Shown: positions 27,077 through 36,505, counted from the stretch's first letter. The stretch is 64,000 bases of DNA from Paenibacillus sp. MAEPY2 (GCF_000499205.1 NZ_AWUK01000024.1:1-64000), one strand, 5' to 3'. The notes: generated by a model not told the origin, from the letters alone. Made by a program: numbers and translations.

Positions 27077-27902
27077 ACGGCGCGGAAAACGTGAACCTGG
27101 AGATCATCGAGATCGCTGGATGATTACCTATGCCGATCTCATTACCCTGCTGCTGATCTTTTTTGTGATCATGTATGCCATGAGCCATCTGGATTCTGGT
27201 AAATATGATGTGGTTACTCAATCATTGCAAAATACATTTAACCAATCCAATTCCCTGCTTGACCAAGGTGAAGGGATTGCCGGTACAGCGGGACAAGCTA
27301 TTACCAAAAATCCACCTTCCCAGATTCAGGGAGAAGAACCCGGAGAAGGCGAAGGATCTTCTTCCGGCTCCGAGACAGGTACGTCAGAAGATGATAATCA
27401 GCCACTTACGGAGCGGGAAGAGCAATTCAGATCACAGGAACTGGAACTGCAAAATCTGTTCAATGTAATTACTCAGTATATCGAGGACAACAAACTGGAA
27501 AATCAGATTTTTGTTGCGGACAAGCCTCAGGGCATCTCCATTACACTCAGTGACCGCTTCCTGTTTGATCAGGGACAAGCTGCCCTCAAAGGCGATGCTG
27601 CCCCCACACTGAGCAAATTGGCAAGCCTGTTCCGTGATCTGAGCACCGTTGTCAGCATTGAAGGCCATACGGATAACGTTCCTGTCGGGGCGAATGCTAC
27701 CTATAAAGACAATTGGGAGCTATCCGGTGAACGCGCACTGTCTGTATTGCGATTTTTTATCGACAAAGAAAAGCTTGACCCTGACGGTTTTCAATATGCC
27801 GGATACGCTGACACCCGCCCAACTGGGGATAATACCACCGCAGCAGGACGGCAAAAAAATAGACGTGTGGAAATCACCGTCTTGCGTCAACTCCAGCCTT
27901 AA
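27060..27902 (+). CDS. motB: Flagellar motor stator subunit MotB/MotS
   Basis: The 280-residue product has a basic cytoplasmic N-terminus (SRRSKRRGKRE) and one helix with the essential ion-binding Asp in RWMITYADLITLLL. A plug/linker region rich in Gly, Glu and Ser follows (about residues 70-120), then an OmpA-like peptidoglycan-binding domain (SIEGHTDNVPVG, ELSGERALSVLRF, GRQKNRRVEITV). It anchors the stator to the cell wall. The ATG is seven bases after GGAGGG inside the end of motA. A bidirectional terminator follows at 27941. Confidence 0.95.
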   Translation: MSRRSKRRGKREPGDHRDRWMITYADLITLLLIFFVIMYAMSHLDSGKYDVVTQSLQNTFNQSNSLLDQGEGIAGTAGQAITKNPPSQIQGEEPGEGEGSSSGSETGTSEDDNQPLTEREEQFRSQELELQNLFNVITQYIEDNKLENQIFVADKPQGISITLSDRFLFDQGQAALKGDAAPTLSKLASLFRDLSTVVSIEGHTDNVPVGANATYKDNWELSGERALSVLRFFIDKEKLDPDGFQYAGYADTRPTGDNTTAAGRQKNRRVEITVLRQLQP

Positions 27903-27940
27903 TCGCCAACATTTCGTATGAAACATCCTAGCACTATTAT

Positions 27941-27990
27941 AAAAAGCACGTTTTACTGAATTCGATTCAGCAGAACGTGCTTTTGTTTTG
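27941..27990. terminator. Bidirectional terminator between motB and the ABC permease gene
   Basis: AAAAAGCACGTT..CTGAAT pairs with ATTCAG..AACGTGCTTTT; T-rich tracts lie on both sides. Confidence 0.88.
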
Positions 27991-28089
27991 AATTCTATCT
28001 CCTATTACTAAACAGCAGATCATTTATTTTCTTCGTTTTATGGCAATGGCACCTGATGGATCACCTTCATCATACAAACGAGTCACACA

Positions 28090-29268
28090 TTATGCATCTA
28101 CGCCTGGCTGGCTGGGACGAAGAATTGCAGAACCCACCGTCAGCAAGATGGCTGCCATGCCAAACAGAATCAGCAGCGGGAGTGCAATATCCGATAACGT
28201 ACCGCCAGCGGAGATCGTTTCAACCGCCTGGATCGCCCATTTCTGAGGAACAAAATTAGCGAGTTTCTGCATATAATCCGGCATGATTGACAGTGGCCAG
28301 AAACAGCCGCCAATCATACACGTCGGCGTGATGATTAGCGAATTCAGCATGTTTGCATTTTTGGATTCACGAATCAATCCGGCAACCGTACTCGCAATCC
28401 CCATCGAAACCAGCATAAACGCAGCCAGAATGAGAAGATGGATACCAAATGGAATTCCCGCATCGTAATGAAGCACCCATCGGCTAATCCCCAGCACCAA
28501 GACTATTTGGATCAAACCGATCGCAAAACTTCCCAGAAAATTGCCCAGCGCGATTTCATAGGCGTGGACCGGAGCTGTGTAGACTCGTGCCATCGTACGC
28601 TGCCTGCGGTCCTCCATTATGACGGCTACTGCACTTGTAAGCAAACCCATCATGAACATGATTGTAAATCCCGTCACATTGTTCAGACCCGGTTTCGGAT
28701 AAATTTGAAGATCGGTTGCTTCACCCGAAATTTGATGTTTGCTCGTTTCCTGTAGCAACTGTTCGAATTTCTCTTGGTTTAAAACAGAATCAGGGGTCGC
28801 ACCAGCAGGACTACCTGTTGTAGTCAACACTGCTGTTGCAGACTGTTTCAGCCCGGCTGCCAAACCTTCAACCGCGGCTCTTAATGTATAGGAACTTTCA
28901 CTTACACGAAGTTCTACCAGTTGTACTTTCGTTTGTTTGCCTTGCAGCAGATCATCGGTATAATGCGCCGGAATGATGATGCCGGAACTCCCCTTTTGCT
29001 GGGCGATGGCTTCTTTAAGCTCCGCTACATCATCCATTGGCTTGAGCAGATACTCCGCCTTGTGGGCAAGTTCATCCACAATCATCGCACCCGCCGCACC
29101 ATGATCCTCGTTTATATAGGGAATAATTACACGCGTTTCATGCTGCCCCCCAAATAGCGAAACTGCCCCTGTGACGACTAAACAAGGAAGAAGGAGAAAT
29201 GTGATGAAGCCCCACTTACGTCCAAGTGTGCGTCTAATCATTAACCAGGCAATATTCAGACTATTCAT
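28090..29268 (-). CDS. ABC-2 family exporter permease (LnrN-like)
   Basis: The 392-residue permease has one N-terminal helix and an external domain of about 170 residues (VIIPYINEDHGAAG, ADLKEA-like segments). Five to six C-terminal helices follow, with the typical MFMMGLLTSAVAVIMEDRRQ and GRVYTAPVHAYE-like cytoplasmic loop (RTMARVYTAPVHAYEIALG). This is the ABC2_membrane_3 layout of paired drug exporters. Its ATG overlaps the preceding permease gene by 8 bases. With that permease and the ATPase it makes an exporter divergent from a NarL-type two-component system. The same arrangement exists in B. subtilis lnrJK-lnrLMN (linearmycin resistance). The cargo here is unknown. Confidence 0.9.
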   Translation of the reverse strand: MNSLNIAWLMIRRTLGRKWGFITFLLLPCLVVTGAVSLFGGQHETRVIIPYINEDHGAAGAMIVDELAHKAEYLLKPMDDVAELKEAIAQQKGSSGIIIPAHYTDDLLQGKQTKVQLVELRVSESSYTLRAAVEGLAAGLKQSATAVLTTTGSPAGATPDSVLNQEKFEQLLQETSKHQISGEATDLQIYPKPGLNNVTGFTIMFMMGLLTSAVAVIMEDRRQRTMARVYTAPVHAYEIALGNFLGSFAIGLIQIVLVLGISRWVLHYDAGIPFGIHLLILAAFMLVSMGIASTVAGLIRESKNANMLNSLIITPTCMIGGCFWPLSIMPDYMQKLANFVPQKWAIQAVETISAGGTLSDIALPLLILFGMAAILLTVGSAILRPSQPGVDA

Positions 29269-30451
29269 AGCGGTATCCCGCCTTTCTGTAGATCAATGCC
29301 GCAAGTGCCAATAATACTGCACCTACCGTACCAAGCATCATGATATTGTACATAATCTGACTTAGTGAAGCATCAAGCATCATTTGCAAAAAACTCTGAA
29401 GAGCCCAATGATTTACCGTAAATTGGCTAATCTGCTGTACAAAATCGGACGCTATGGGTGTGAAGCCACCACTGATAAACGTCATCGCAATGATTATGCC
29501 CTGTAGAGCAGCACTTGCCGAAGCAGCATTTTTGCAGACCAAGGCGACAATCACACCTAGAGTCATGGAAGCCAGCGTGATCAGCACACAGCTCAAAACA
29601 AGGAGCCATGGATGTGTACCCCAATTCACGCCGTATAACCAGTGTGTCATCAGTACAATAATGATGGCCTGCATAAAGGCAAGCAGGCTGTTGCCTGCAA
29701 TTTTCCCTGCAAAGATAACGCCATTGCCTATTGGGGCAGCCTGCAGACGGGTTAATGTTTTTTTATCACGCTCGCCGAAGAGGCTGTTGCTGGTCGTCAG
29801 TCCAGAATATAGCATGAACATAGCCAGCATAGAAGCTGCATAATATTGGGAGGCACTGTATGATGTCCCGGCCTTTCCGGGGCTGCTTATAGCAATATAG
29901 GAGGAATTGGCAGCATCTAATTCAGAAGAGGAAGCCATGGCAGCGACCACTTCGGGACCAAATACGTTTACCATAGCGACCTGCCTGTTCAGTTCATCCG
30001 TAAACCGGGTAAACAATGTTTCACCCACGACATTGAGCGTGCCATCTCTCCCCAGTATCCATTGCAACCTCGCCTCTTCCCCATTCATGATCTGCTCCTC
30101 CAGATTGGATGGGACTATTACGGCAAAATCCAGGTCACCACGTCGCAGTGCACTTACAGCCTCTTCCTCTGTAGCAATGTTCTGAACCTTCATCATGTCG
30201 GCTACCGCCGGGGATGTCACAAATGTATTTAAAGCTTCGCTGATCGCACCGGAACCGGAATTTTCTTCAGCCTGAATGATTCCTACTCTCACCGGGTCAG
30301 GAATGGCTTCTTTTGCCGTGCCCATTGTACTGGAAAGTGCAGTACCCAATATAAAGATGAGCAGCAGCGGCAGAATAAACAGATTTAGCAGAACCGAGCG
30401 AATTTTCAGAATCCGTCTCAGCTCAAAGATGCAAATATGCCATATGTTCAT
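29261..30451 (-). CDS. ABC-2 family exporter permease (LnrM-like)
   Basis: The 396-residue partner of the neighbouring permease has the same topology: one N-terminal helix (LFILPLLLIFILGTALSS), an extracellular domain to about residue 190, then a helical bundle starting YAASMLAMFMLYSGL. The loop FGERDKKTLTRLQAAPIG, before the third helix, is the usual coupling segment. It starts 11 bases after the ATPase stop, with AGGAGGATC before its ATG, so the three genes are one operon. The two permeases probably form a heterodimer. Confidence 0.9.
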   Translation of the reverse strand: MNIWHICIFELRRILKIRSVLLNLFILPLLLIFILGTALSSTMGTAKEAIPDPVRVGIIQAEENSGSGAISEALNTFVTSPAVADMMKVQNIATEEEAVSALRRGDLDFAVIVPSNLEEQIMNGEEARLQWILGRDGTLNVVGETLFTRFTDELNRQVAMVNVFGPEVVAAMASSSELDAANSSYIAISSPGKAGTSYSASQYYAASMLAMFMLYSGLTTSNSLFGERDKKTLTRLQAAPIGNGVIFAGKIAGNSLLAFMQAIIIVLMTHWLYGVNWGTHPWLLVLSCVLITLASMTLGVIVALVCKNAASASAALQGIIIAMTFISGGFTPIASDFVQQISQFTVNHWALQSFLQMMLDASLSQIMYNIMMLGTVGAVLLALAALIYRKAGYRYE

Positions 30452-30462
30452 CTGAGATCCTC

Positions 30463-31398
30463 CTAGTCCCGAAGCGTACGTCCGGTCAGATTGAGGAACA
30501 ACGTTTCCAGATCAGGCTCTTCGACCTTGAGCGATTGGATGGAAATTTCATGTTTGCTGCAAATGAAAAGCATATCCTGGAGATCCTGCTGGGCGGATGG
30601 CAGCGTAATGGTCAATATATTGTCTGATACTTCTACCGCCCGGACACGGGGGTGAAGCTTTAACTCCTCCACAACAGCGGGACCGACGCCTAAAGTGGTC
30701 AGAACGATTTTTTCCTCGGATGCAACCCGTTCTCTCAGCTCTGCTTCGGTGCCGCAGGCAATGATATGTCCCTGATCCATAATCGCTACCCGGTGGCTGA
30801 TTGCAGCTACTTCCTCCATGTAATGACTTGTATAAATGATGGTTGATCCCATCTGATTAAGCGTGCGGACAGACTCCAAAATATGATTGCGCGATTGCGG
30901 GTCAATACCCACTGTTGGTTCATCCATGATGATTAAATCCGGGCGATGCATAATGGCACACGCAATGTTCAGCCTGCGTTTCATCCCGCCAGAGAACGTG
31001 GATGGGGCATCCTTCGCTTTGTCCTGCAAACCTACAAATTCGAGGGATTCCTGCACTCTTTCTTTAAGCATCTTTCCACGAAGTCCGTACAACCGGGCAA
31101 AAAAAGTTACATTCTCCGCAGCGGTCATCGTTTCGTATAAAGCCAGATCCTGTGGTACCAGCCCGATTTTGCGTTTCACTTCAAGCGGCCGTTCCTTGAC
31201 CGATATGCCATCCAACCGAATTTCACCTTGATCAATCTTTAAAAGACCGGCAATCATGCTAATAGTGGTACTTTTCCCTGCTCCATTCGGTCCAAGCAAT
31301 CCAAAAATTTCACCTTTACCGACACTCAGATTCAAATGATCCACCGAGAGCTTGCTGCCGTATCGTTTTACTACATGGTCCACTTCAAGCATAGCCAT
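30463..31398 (-). CDS. ABC exporter ATPase (LnrL-like)
   Basis: The 311-residue ATPase has Walker A GLLGPNGAGKSTTI, a signature region TFSGGMKRRLNIACAI, Walker B DLIIMDEPTVGID and switch His in YTSHYMEEV. The C-terminal 90 residues are the domain usual in DrrA/CcmA-type drug exporters. It is the first gene of the minus-strand exporter operon. The ATG follows GAGGAG by 11 bases. A TATAAT at 31439-31444 and the 20-bp palindrome at 31501-31520 upstream suggest response-regulator control. Confidence 0.95.
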   Translation of the reverse strand: MAMLEVDHVVKRYGSKLSVDHLNLSVGKGEIFGLLGPNGAGKSTTISMIAGLLKIDQGEIRLDGISVKERPLEVKRKIGLVPQDLALYETMTAAENVTFFARLYGLRGKMLKERVQESLEFVGLQDKAKDAPSTFSGGMKRRLNIACAIMHRPDLIIMDEPTVGIDPQSRNHILESVRTLNQMGSTIIYTSHYMEEVAAISHRVAIMDQGHIIACGTEAELRERVASEEKIVLTTLGVGPAVVEELKLHPRVRAVEVSDNILTITLPSAQQDLQDMLFICSKHEISIQSLKVEEPDLETLFLNLTGRTLRD

Positions 31399-31438
31399 AG
31401 ATTATACACTCCTCTTCCGTCCAGCTTCCTGCCATTGG

Positions 31439-31444
31439 ATTATA
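31439..31444 (-). promoter_or_regulatory. Candidate -10 of the ABC exporter operon
   Basis: A consensus TATAAT on the minus strand about 40 bases before the ATPase start. No good -35 is present at 17 bases, as expected of an activator-dependent promoter. Confidence 0.35.
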
Positions 31445-31500
31445 TATCTGTATTGTAACGAATTGTGATCTCCTGCGAAGGTACGAAAGGTCATGAAACA

Positions 31501-31520
31501 AAGGTGACTTAAGTCATCTT
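31501..31520. promoter_or_regulatory. Candidate response-regulator operator
   Basis: AAGGTGACTTAAGTCATCTT is a 20-bp palindrome with a perfect 12-bp core (TGACTTAAGTCA, 31505-31516) and only one mismatched pair. It lies between the exporter operon and the histidine kinase gene. GACT...AGTC half-sites are typical for NarL/LuxR-type regulators of the LiaR/VraR kind. It sits just upstream of the -35 region of the kinase promoter. Confidence 0.55.
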
Positions 31521-31542
31521 CGGACGGGGAAACTGCCTATGA

Positions 31543-31577
31543 TATAATCGACATAGATTACCGGAAGGTATACCTTC
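31543..31577 (+). promoter_or_regulatory. Kinase-regulator operon -10 and leader palindrome
   Basis: TATAAT at 31543-31548 is the likely -10 for the kinase gene. Twenty-odd bases on, GAAGGTATACCTTC (31564-31577) is a perfect 14-bp palindrome near the start of the transcript, which could be a second operator. Confidence 0.4.
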
Positions 31578-31606
31578 ACTTCTAAAATAAAGGATGTCTC
31601 TGACAT

Positions 31607-32881
31607 ATGCCGATGCGGTTGTTGCAGTACGGTTTACTTCTAGTTCCCTCGGTCCTGTACATTCTAATGCTGCCCCTGGAACAAGAAGATAGCTATACGC
31701 TGTATATTATCATTGCACTTGGACTCGCGGTGTGGAAAGACTTCACTCGTTCAGGTATGCAGCGTTTGCTTCTTGTGGCCGAAATCCTTTTCAGCTGCTG
31801 GCTGATCGCTCTATATGGCCCATTTATGTTTTTCCTCTCCTTATCTGCGCTTTATGTGTACATGTACAGACTGGATGGGGCCCAGCGCTGGTTAATGCTC
31901 GCAATTCAGCTTATCGCCAGCAATATCGCGTTACATTGGTATTACGCCCCACCACAGGGCCTTCATGCATGGCTCATACTTCACACAAACACTGCCATTC
32001 CGTTTACCTTCACCCAAGAGACAATGGCTCGGGTTGCAGGTAACTTGCTCCTGCTCATCACCGCAACACTCTCTTGGCAGGGGTCTAGAACTGCGAGCAG
32101 CCGGGGACAGCTTGAACAGGTGTATGATGAGCTGCGCAGTAAACATTACGAGCTTCAGGACGCACGAGAGCAATTGCTGCAATTCACGAAGCAACTTGAA
32201 GGAGCTGCACAGGTTGAGGAGCGTACCCGAATATCCCGGCAGCTTCATGATGATATTGGTCACCGCCTGATTCGCACCAAAATGATGTCTGACGCAGCCC
32301 TCCTGACCCTCCCTATACATCCGGAACAGGGCACGGAAATGGTGAGACAGATTCGGGATCAATTGGCCGCCAGTATGGATGACATGCGAACCACGCTCCA
32401 CAAATTGCGGCCAAACTCTTATATATCCGATGCCTACGCACTAGATCGTCTGCTGGAAGACGTTGGCCGGGAAACGGGTGTGAAGACGCGTTACGAAGTG
32501 CGTGGGCATTCACATGTACTCTATCCCAGCATACAGATCGTCTTGTACAAAAATGCTAAAGAGGCCCTGACCAATGCCCTCCGTCATGGAAATGCCACTA
32601 CGATTACGGTGGAACTGGAATTTGGAGAAAGAGAGATCTGTATGTCTATCAGCAATGATGGGAAGGGACATCCCCTTTCCGCGAAGGAACAAACAAAAGG
32701 AAGCAATGAAGGATCTCGTGCTAACCCGAGTGTAAAAGCAGCGTTTACAGAGCTCGGTATGGGGCTTGAAGGAATGCGTCTACGCACACAGTTGATTGGA
32801 GGGAAACTGGAAATCAAGTCGGACTATCCCTATACGGTGATTACACGTCTGCCCATAACGAACAAAGCTGAACTGATCTGA
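31607..32881 (+). CDS. NarL-type sensor histidine kinase (LnrJ-like)
   Basis: The 424-residue kinase has five to six N-terminal helices (residues 1-165) with very short loops, so sensing is probably within the membrane. A coiled linker follows, then a HisKA_3 dimerisation domain with the phospho-His in SRQLHDDIGHRLI. The HATPase domain has N-box NALRHGNA and G-box GLGMEGMR-like (MGLEGMRLRTQ). The family partners with LuxR-type regulators, and the regulator gene follows 19 bases later. Intramembrane sensing is usual for kinases that detect membrane-active antibiotics, which fits the divergent exporter. Confidence 0.93.
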   Translation: MPMRLLQYGLLLVPSVLYILMLPLEQEDSYTLYIIIALGLAVWKDFTRSGMQRLLLVAEILFSCWLIALYGPFMFFLSLSALYVYMYRLDGAQRWLMLAIQLIASNIALHWYYAPPQGLHAWLILHTNTAIPFTFTQETMARVAGNLLLLITATLSWQGSRTASSRGQLEQVYDELRSKHYELQDAREQLLQFTKQLEGAAQVEERTRISRQLHDDIGHRLIRTKMMSDAALLTLPIHPEQGTEMVRQIRDQLAASMDDMRTTLHKLRPNSYISDAYALDRLLEDVGRETGVKTRYEVRGHSHVLYPSIQIVLYKNAKEALTNALRHGNATTITVELEFGEREICMSISNDGKGHPLSAKEQTKGSNEGSRANPSVKAAFTELGMGLEGMRLRTQLIGGKLEIKSDYPYTVITRLPITNKAELI

Positions 32882-32900
32882 AAAAGGAAGTGATTTGCTC

Positions 32901-33593
32901 ATGTCTGACCTGAATGAATTAAATAACTCAAGCCATTCTGTCCAACCTCAGTCCATTCGGCTGATCCTTGCGGATGATGATTCCTTTATCCGTGAAAGTC
33001 TTAAAGTCCTGCTTGGACTCGATCCCGGTATTAGCGTTACAGGTACAGCTTCAAACGGACGTGAAGCTCTCGAACTGCTGGAGTCAGGAACACCTGCCGA
33101 CGTTGTACTTATGGATATTCGCATGCCCGATGGTGACGGAGTCGGAGGTACCCGAATCGTTAAGACACGCTTCCCTGACGTGCGTGTACTGATGCTTACC
33201 ACGTTTGACGATGATGAGTATATTATTCAGGCTTTGCAAAACGGGGCCAGCGGTTATTTGCTCAAAAATGTGCCACCTGACCGAATCATTCAAGGCATCA
33301 AGACTGTACATAACGGGGATATGTTGATTCATCCTGATATTGCTCGTAAGCTAGCGACTCTGCTCCGCCCTGCTGCAGCGGCTCAGACCCATGAACACAT
33401 TGACTCTTACGGCCTAACTCGTATGGAACTGGCTGTTGCAGAGGCTATCTCGGAAGGACTGTCCAATAAAGAAATCGCTGCAAAGCTATTTCTGAGCGAA
33501 GGTACGGTCAAAAACTATGTTACTGATATTCTCGGCAAGCTTAGTTTGCGAGATCGGACACAAATCGCCATTTTCATGTTGAAAAATAAGTAG
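32901..33593 (+). CDS. NarL/LuxR-family response regulator (LnrK-like)
   Basis: The 230-residue regulator has a receiver domain with acidic pocket LADDDS, phospho-Asp in VVLMDIRMPDGDG, and Lys in YLLKNVPP. The LuxR-type helix-turn-helix is at residues 165-225 (LSNKEIAAKLFLSEGTVKNY). I choose the ATG at 32901, ten bases after GGAAG, over the TTG six bases earlier. It likely binds the palindrome at 31501-31520 and controls its own operon and the divergent exporter. Confidence 0.95.
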   Translation: MSDLNELNNSSHSVQPQSIRLILADDDSFIRESLKVLLGLDPGISVTGTASNGREALELLESGTPADVVLMDIRMPDGDGVGGTRIVKTRFPDVRVLMLTTFDDDEYIIQALQNGASGYLLKNVPPDRIIQGIKTVHNGDMLIHPDIARKLATLLRPAAAAQTHEHIDSYGLTRMELAVAEAISEGLSNKEIAAKLFLSEGTVKNYVTDILGKLSLRDRTQIAIFMLKNK

Positions 33594-33640
33594 CAAAAAG
33601 GGTATCTCCCCTGCCTGATTAGGCGGAGAAAATACCCTTT
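33594..33640. terminator. Bidirectional terminator
   Basis: AAAAAGGGTAT.TCC.CTGCC pairs with GGCGGAGAAAATACCCTTT. It serves the response regulator gene (plus) and the PDZ membrane protein gene (minus) that end on either side. Confidence 0.88.
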
Positions 33641-33645
33641 AATTA

Positions 33646-34971
33646 TTACATCTCTATCGACCTTTGCTCTCCCACAGGAGCTGGCGGCAGTGCCAGTGGA
33701 GCTTCAACCTCATGCTTGTCTTTCCGACGTCTTGCAAACAATTTGAGAGTTACAATATGAAACAGGGTTAGCGGACGCAACCGGAGCGCCCAGGCTTCAT
33801 GATTGTCCGGAGCCATGAGGACGCCAAGTTGATGATGCTCGCCTTCATAGATCGCTCGTTGCATGAACTTGCTCTCTCCCTGATGATTGCGTACCTCCAG
33901 CTTGCAAAAAGCCGGATTCATGCGCAAGGCGCGATGTAATTGCTCAGGCGAATGTACCAGCACGCCATTCACCTTGTACAGGGTCTCCCCTGCTTCAATC
34001 CCCAGGTCTTCCGCAGGACTATCGGGAATGACACCCAGCACCTTCAAGCCGTGCTCAGGGTGAACAAACAGCGGGCTGCGGTTTTGTTCTTCGAAGCCAC
34101 TATACCAAACCAGGAACTCATGTCCGATGAAAGCAGCCAAGGCTGCGACAATCATGAGTGGAGACCACCACGCAGCCAGAAGGCTGAGCACAAGCAGCCC
34201 TGTCCCATATAACAGCAATCGCTTTGCAGAAATCTGGACTTTTCTCCCCGGGAGCATACTTTGAGTAACCTCTCCGAATCCAAGCATAATCGGCATTGCA
34301 ACCAGCATGTAGCCATTTCCTCCGCTGATTAAGGCGGTCCATGGTAATGCTGCCCCGCCCGTAACTGGAACAAGAATCAGTAACGGAATCGGCCAGAAAT
34401 GCTGCAGCTGGTACCCTCCGACAAGCTTGCCGCGTTTACCTTCGAAGAGAAGCGGCGATGCCATAGATACCCCTTGCATACGTACCATCAGTGCTTCACC
34501 GATATGTAATACTGCTGCGAGCACAAGAAGTGCAGGCATATCCAGTGCACGTAAGGCTTCTGTGACCGTTCCTATCCATCCTTCGGGCTGCCAGCCCGAA
34601 GCCATATTTAAACCAAACTGCAACACACCGAGCAAACCTGCAGCATAAGCAAAACATAAGTATCGGATACGGAATAAGGCCAGAAATAACGTTGCTGCCC
34701 ATATACAGATCAGACTGCCCAGTGTAAGATGTGCCCCGAGAAACAGCGACACGATGGAGACCATTACACCGATCAGAATACCTCCGAGCACTGCACGAAT
34801 GGTCTGTGTTATCGAGCTTTGCAGACGAACGTGAAACAATTTACGTTCCTGCAATAGTTGTCGATGATAAACGAGCGCAATCAAGATTACCGCAATATAA
34901 TAAAACGGCTGAATAAACAACTGCAACAATGCTTCCCCTAATGTAGTTAACCATGGCCAAGCCCATTCCAT
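33646..34971 (-). CDS. minJ: Polytopic membrane protein with C-terminal PDZ domain, MinJ-like
   Basis: The 441-residue protein has about eight membrane helices up to residue 300, then a PDZ domain (GLKVLGVIPDSPAEDLGIEAGETLYKVNG region, about 315-390). MinJ in B. subtilis has this layout and bridges DivIVA and MinD to place division sites. Its gene follows ctpB in the same order as here (ftsE-ftsX-ctpB-minJ), and that synteny is the main argument. The sequence alone would only support 'PDZ membrane protein'. The ATG follows GAGAGGAGTGA. It is downstream of ctpB but separated by a terminator. Confidence 0.75.
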   Translation of the reverse strand: MEWAWPWLTTLGEALLQLFIQPFYYIAVILIALVYHRQLLQERKLFHVRLQSSITQTIRAVLGGILIGVMVSIVSLFLGAHLTLGSLICIWAATLFLALFRIRYLCFAYAAGLLGVLQFGLNMASGWQPEGWIGTVTEALRALDMPALLVLAAVLHIGEALMVRMQGVSMASPLLFEGKRGKLVGGYQLQHFWPIPLLILVPVTGGAALPWTALISGGNGYMLVAMPIMLGFGEVTQSMLPGRKVQISAKRLLLYGTGLLVLSLLAAWWSPLMIVAALAAFIGHEFLVWYSGFEEQNRSPLFVHPEHGLKVLGVIPDSPAEDLGIEAGETLYKVNGVLVHSPEQLHRALRMNPAFCKLEVRNHQGESKFMQRAIYEGEHHQLGVLMAPDNHEAWALRLRPLTLFHIVTLKLFARRRKDKHEVEAPLALPPAPVGEQRSIEM

Positions 34972-35008
34972 TGTGGATGGTCACTCCTCTCTTTCAGCCG
35001 GTTCAGAA

Positions 35009-35036
35009 AAAAAGAAGGCTGAAAATCAGCCTTCTT
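35009..35036 (-). terminator. ctpB terminator
   Basis: Minus-strand AAGAAGGCTGA-TTT-TCAGCCTTCTT followed by TTTTTTC. It starts at the stop codon itself. Confidence 0.88.
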
Positions 35037-36505
35037 TATGGTTTCGACACAGCGGATGAAATATCCTTTGAGACATTTTCAATCGCGCGCTTCAGCTGTG
35101 CATCATATTGAGGATTGGCAATGCGTTCAATCAGAGCCGCTTCCAGTGATTCCGCGGTTTTCTCGTCAATCTGGCCTGTTGCCTGAATGCCTTTTTGTTT
35201 CTGGAATGCTTTGACCGCTTCTTCTGTCTTCTGGTCATAGTATCCGTCCACACGATCCGGATTGAAGTCAAGTCCTCTCAGCATCGTCTGCGCACTTTTC
35301 ACATCCGTGCTATTGCTGTCGTATTTCAAAGGTAATTTTTCTTTATTAATTGGTGCCACCGAGAAGTAATCCGGCTGGTTCACCGCAATATCCGGTTTGA
35401 TGCCTTTTTCATGAATCCAGTCTCCATTCGGAGTCAGCCATTTCGCGATGGTGATTTTCAGCAAGCTGCCATCACCCATCTGCTTATCATAACTTGTCTG
35501 TACGGTTCCTTTACCAAAGGAGTTTTCTCCAACCAACGTTGCGCCTGCCGACTGTTGCAATGCACCAGCCAAAATTTCTGACGCACTCGCGCTGCCCTTG
35601 TTCATCAAAACCGTAATTGGATAGGATTTACCTGATCCGTTTGATTTGCTTTGTTCCTTTTTACCGTTCTTATCTTCGACTTGAACAATAACCTTGCCTT
35701 TGGGAACAAATTGTTCTGCAATATCAATAACGACCTGCAAAACACCACCCGGGTCATTCCGTACATCAATGATCAGGCCCTTCATGTTCTGCTTCTCCAG
35801 CTTCGCCAGTTCTTCCTTAAAGCGTTCGCCAGTATTCAGCGAGAATTGAGTGATGCTAATCACACCAACTCCGTTATCCTCCATGTGGGCGTACACCGTT
35901 TCCAAATCAATATCAGCACGCACGATGACAAATTCAATTAGCTCGGAAGATCCGGCACGTTTAACCTGCACCTTCGCTTCACTGCCTTTTGGACCTCTGA
36001 TTTTGTTAACGGCTTTGTTCAGTTCCAAACCTTGCAGGGATTCACCATTCACGGACATGATCATGTCTTTCGCACGAATACCCGCTTTTTCGGCAGGTGA
36101 TCCTTTGATCGGCGATACCACGACGACATTCCCGTCTTGAGAGGATACCTCTGCACCGATTCCGGTAAACGAACCTTCAATCGACTCCTCGAACTGGGCT
36201 GCTGTTTCCTGTCCCATATAGTTGGAGTACGGATCACCAAGGGATTCCATCATGCCGTTGATCGCACCATCAATGAGTTTGGTTCGATCCACGTCTTTAT
36301 AATAGTTGCTTGAGATCAAATCCATCGCGGTTTCAATCTTCTTTAAATCGTTCTTCTGCTGTGCCGTGCCAGTTACACTGGCAAGCAATCCTTCGCCCGG
36401 TGCCGTCTTTGCCAGGCCTGGGGAACTCATTAGCACCAGCGTAAGCAGGCTACCTCCAAGAAGGGCTACAATGACAAGCAGCAGGGCCGATCTTTTCTTC
36501 ATCAT
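35036..36505 (-). CDS. ctpB: C-terminal processing peptidase, S41 family
   Basis: The 489-residue protease has an N-terminal membrane anchor (LLLVIVALLGGSLLTLVLM), a PDZ domain (about 105-185, GIGAEVSSQDGN, GIRAKDMIMSVNG) and an S41 catalytic core. The nucleophile Ser is in MNKGSASASEIL and the Lys in SFGKGTVQTSY. A C-terminal PG_binding_1 domain follows (about 400-470, LDFNPDRVDGYYD). CtpB in B. subtilis cleaves SpoIVFA during sporulation signalling, and CtpA-like relatives process wall enzymes. I choose the first ATG of ATGATG at 36505, after AAAGGCGGTGA, which trims 23 residues from the longest frame. It is next to the EnvC-like gene in the division cluster. Confidence 0.92.
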   Translation of the reverse strand: MMKKRSALLLVIVALLGGSLLTLVLMSSPGLAKTAPGEGLLASVTGTAQQKNDLKKIETAMDLISSNYYKDVDRTKLIDGAINGMMESLGDPYSNYMGQETAAQFEESIEGSFTGIGAEVSSQDGNVVVVSPIKGSPAEKAGIRAKDMIMSVNGESLQGLELNKAVNKIRGPKGSEAKVQVKRAGSSELIEFVIVRADIDLETVYAHMEDNGVGVISITQFSLNTGERFKEELAKLEKQNMKGLIIDVRNDPGGVLQVVIDIAEQFVPKGKVIVQVEDKNGKKEQSKSNGSGKSYPITVLMNKGSASASEILAGALQQSAGATLVGENSFGKGTVQTSYDKQMGDGSLLKITIAKWLTPNGDWIHEKGIKPDIAVNQPDYFSVAPINKEKLPLKYDSNSTDVKSAQTMLRGLDFNPDRVDGYYDQKTEEAVKAFQKQKGIQATGQIDEKTAESLEAALIERIANPQYDAQLKRAIENVSKDISSAVSKP

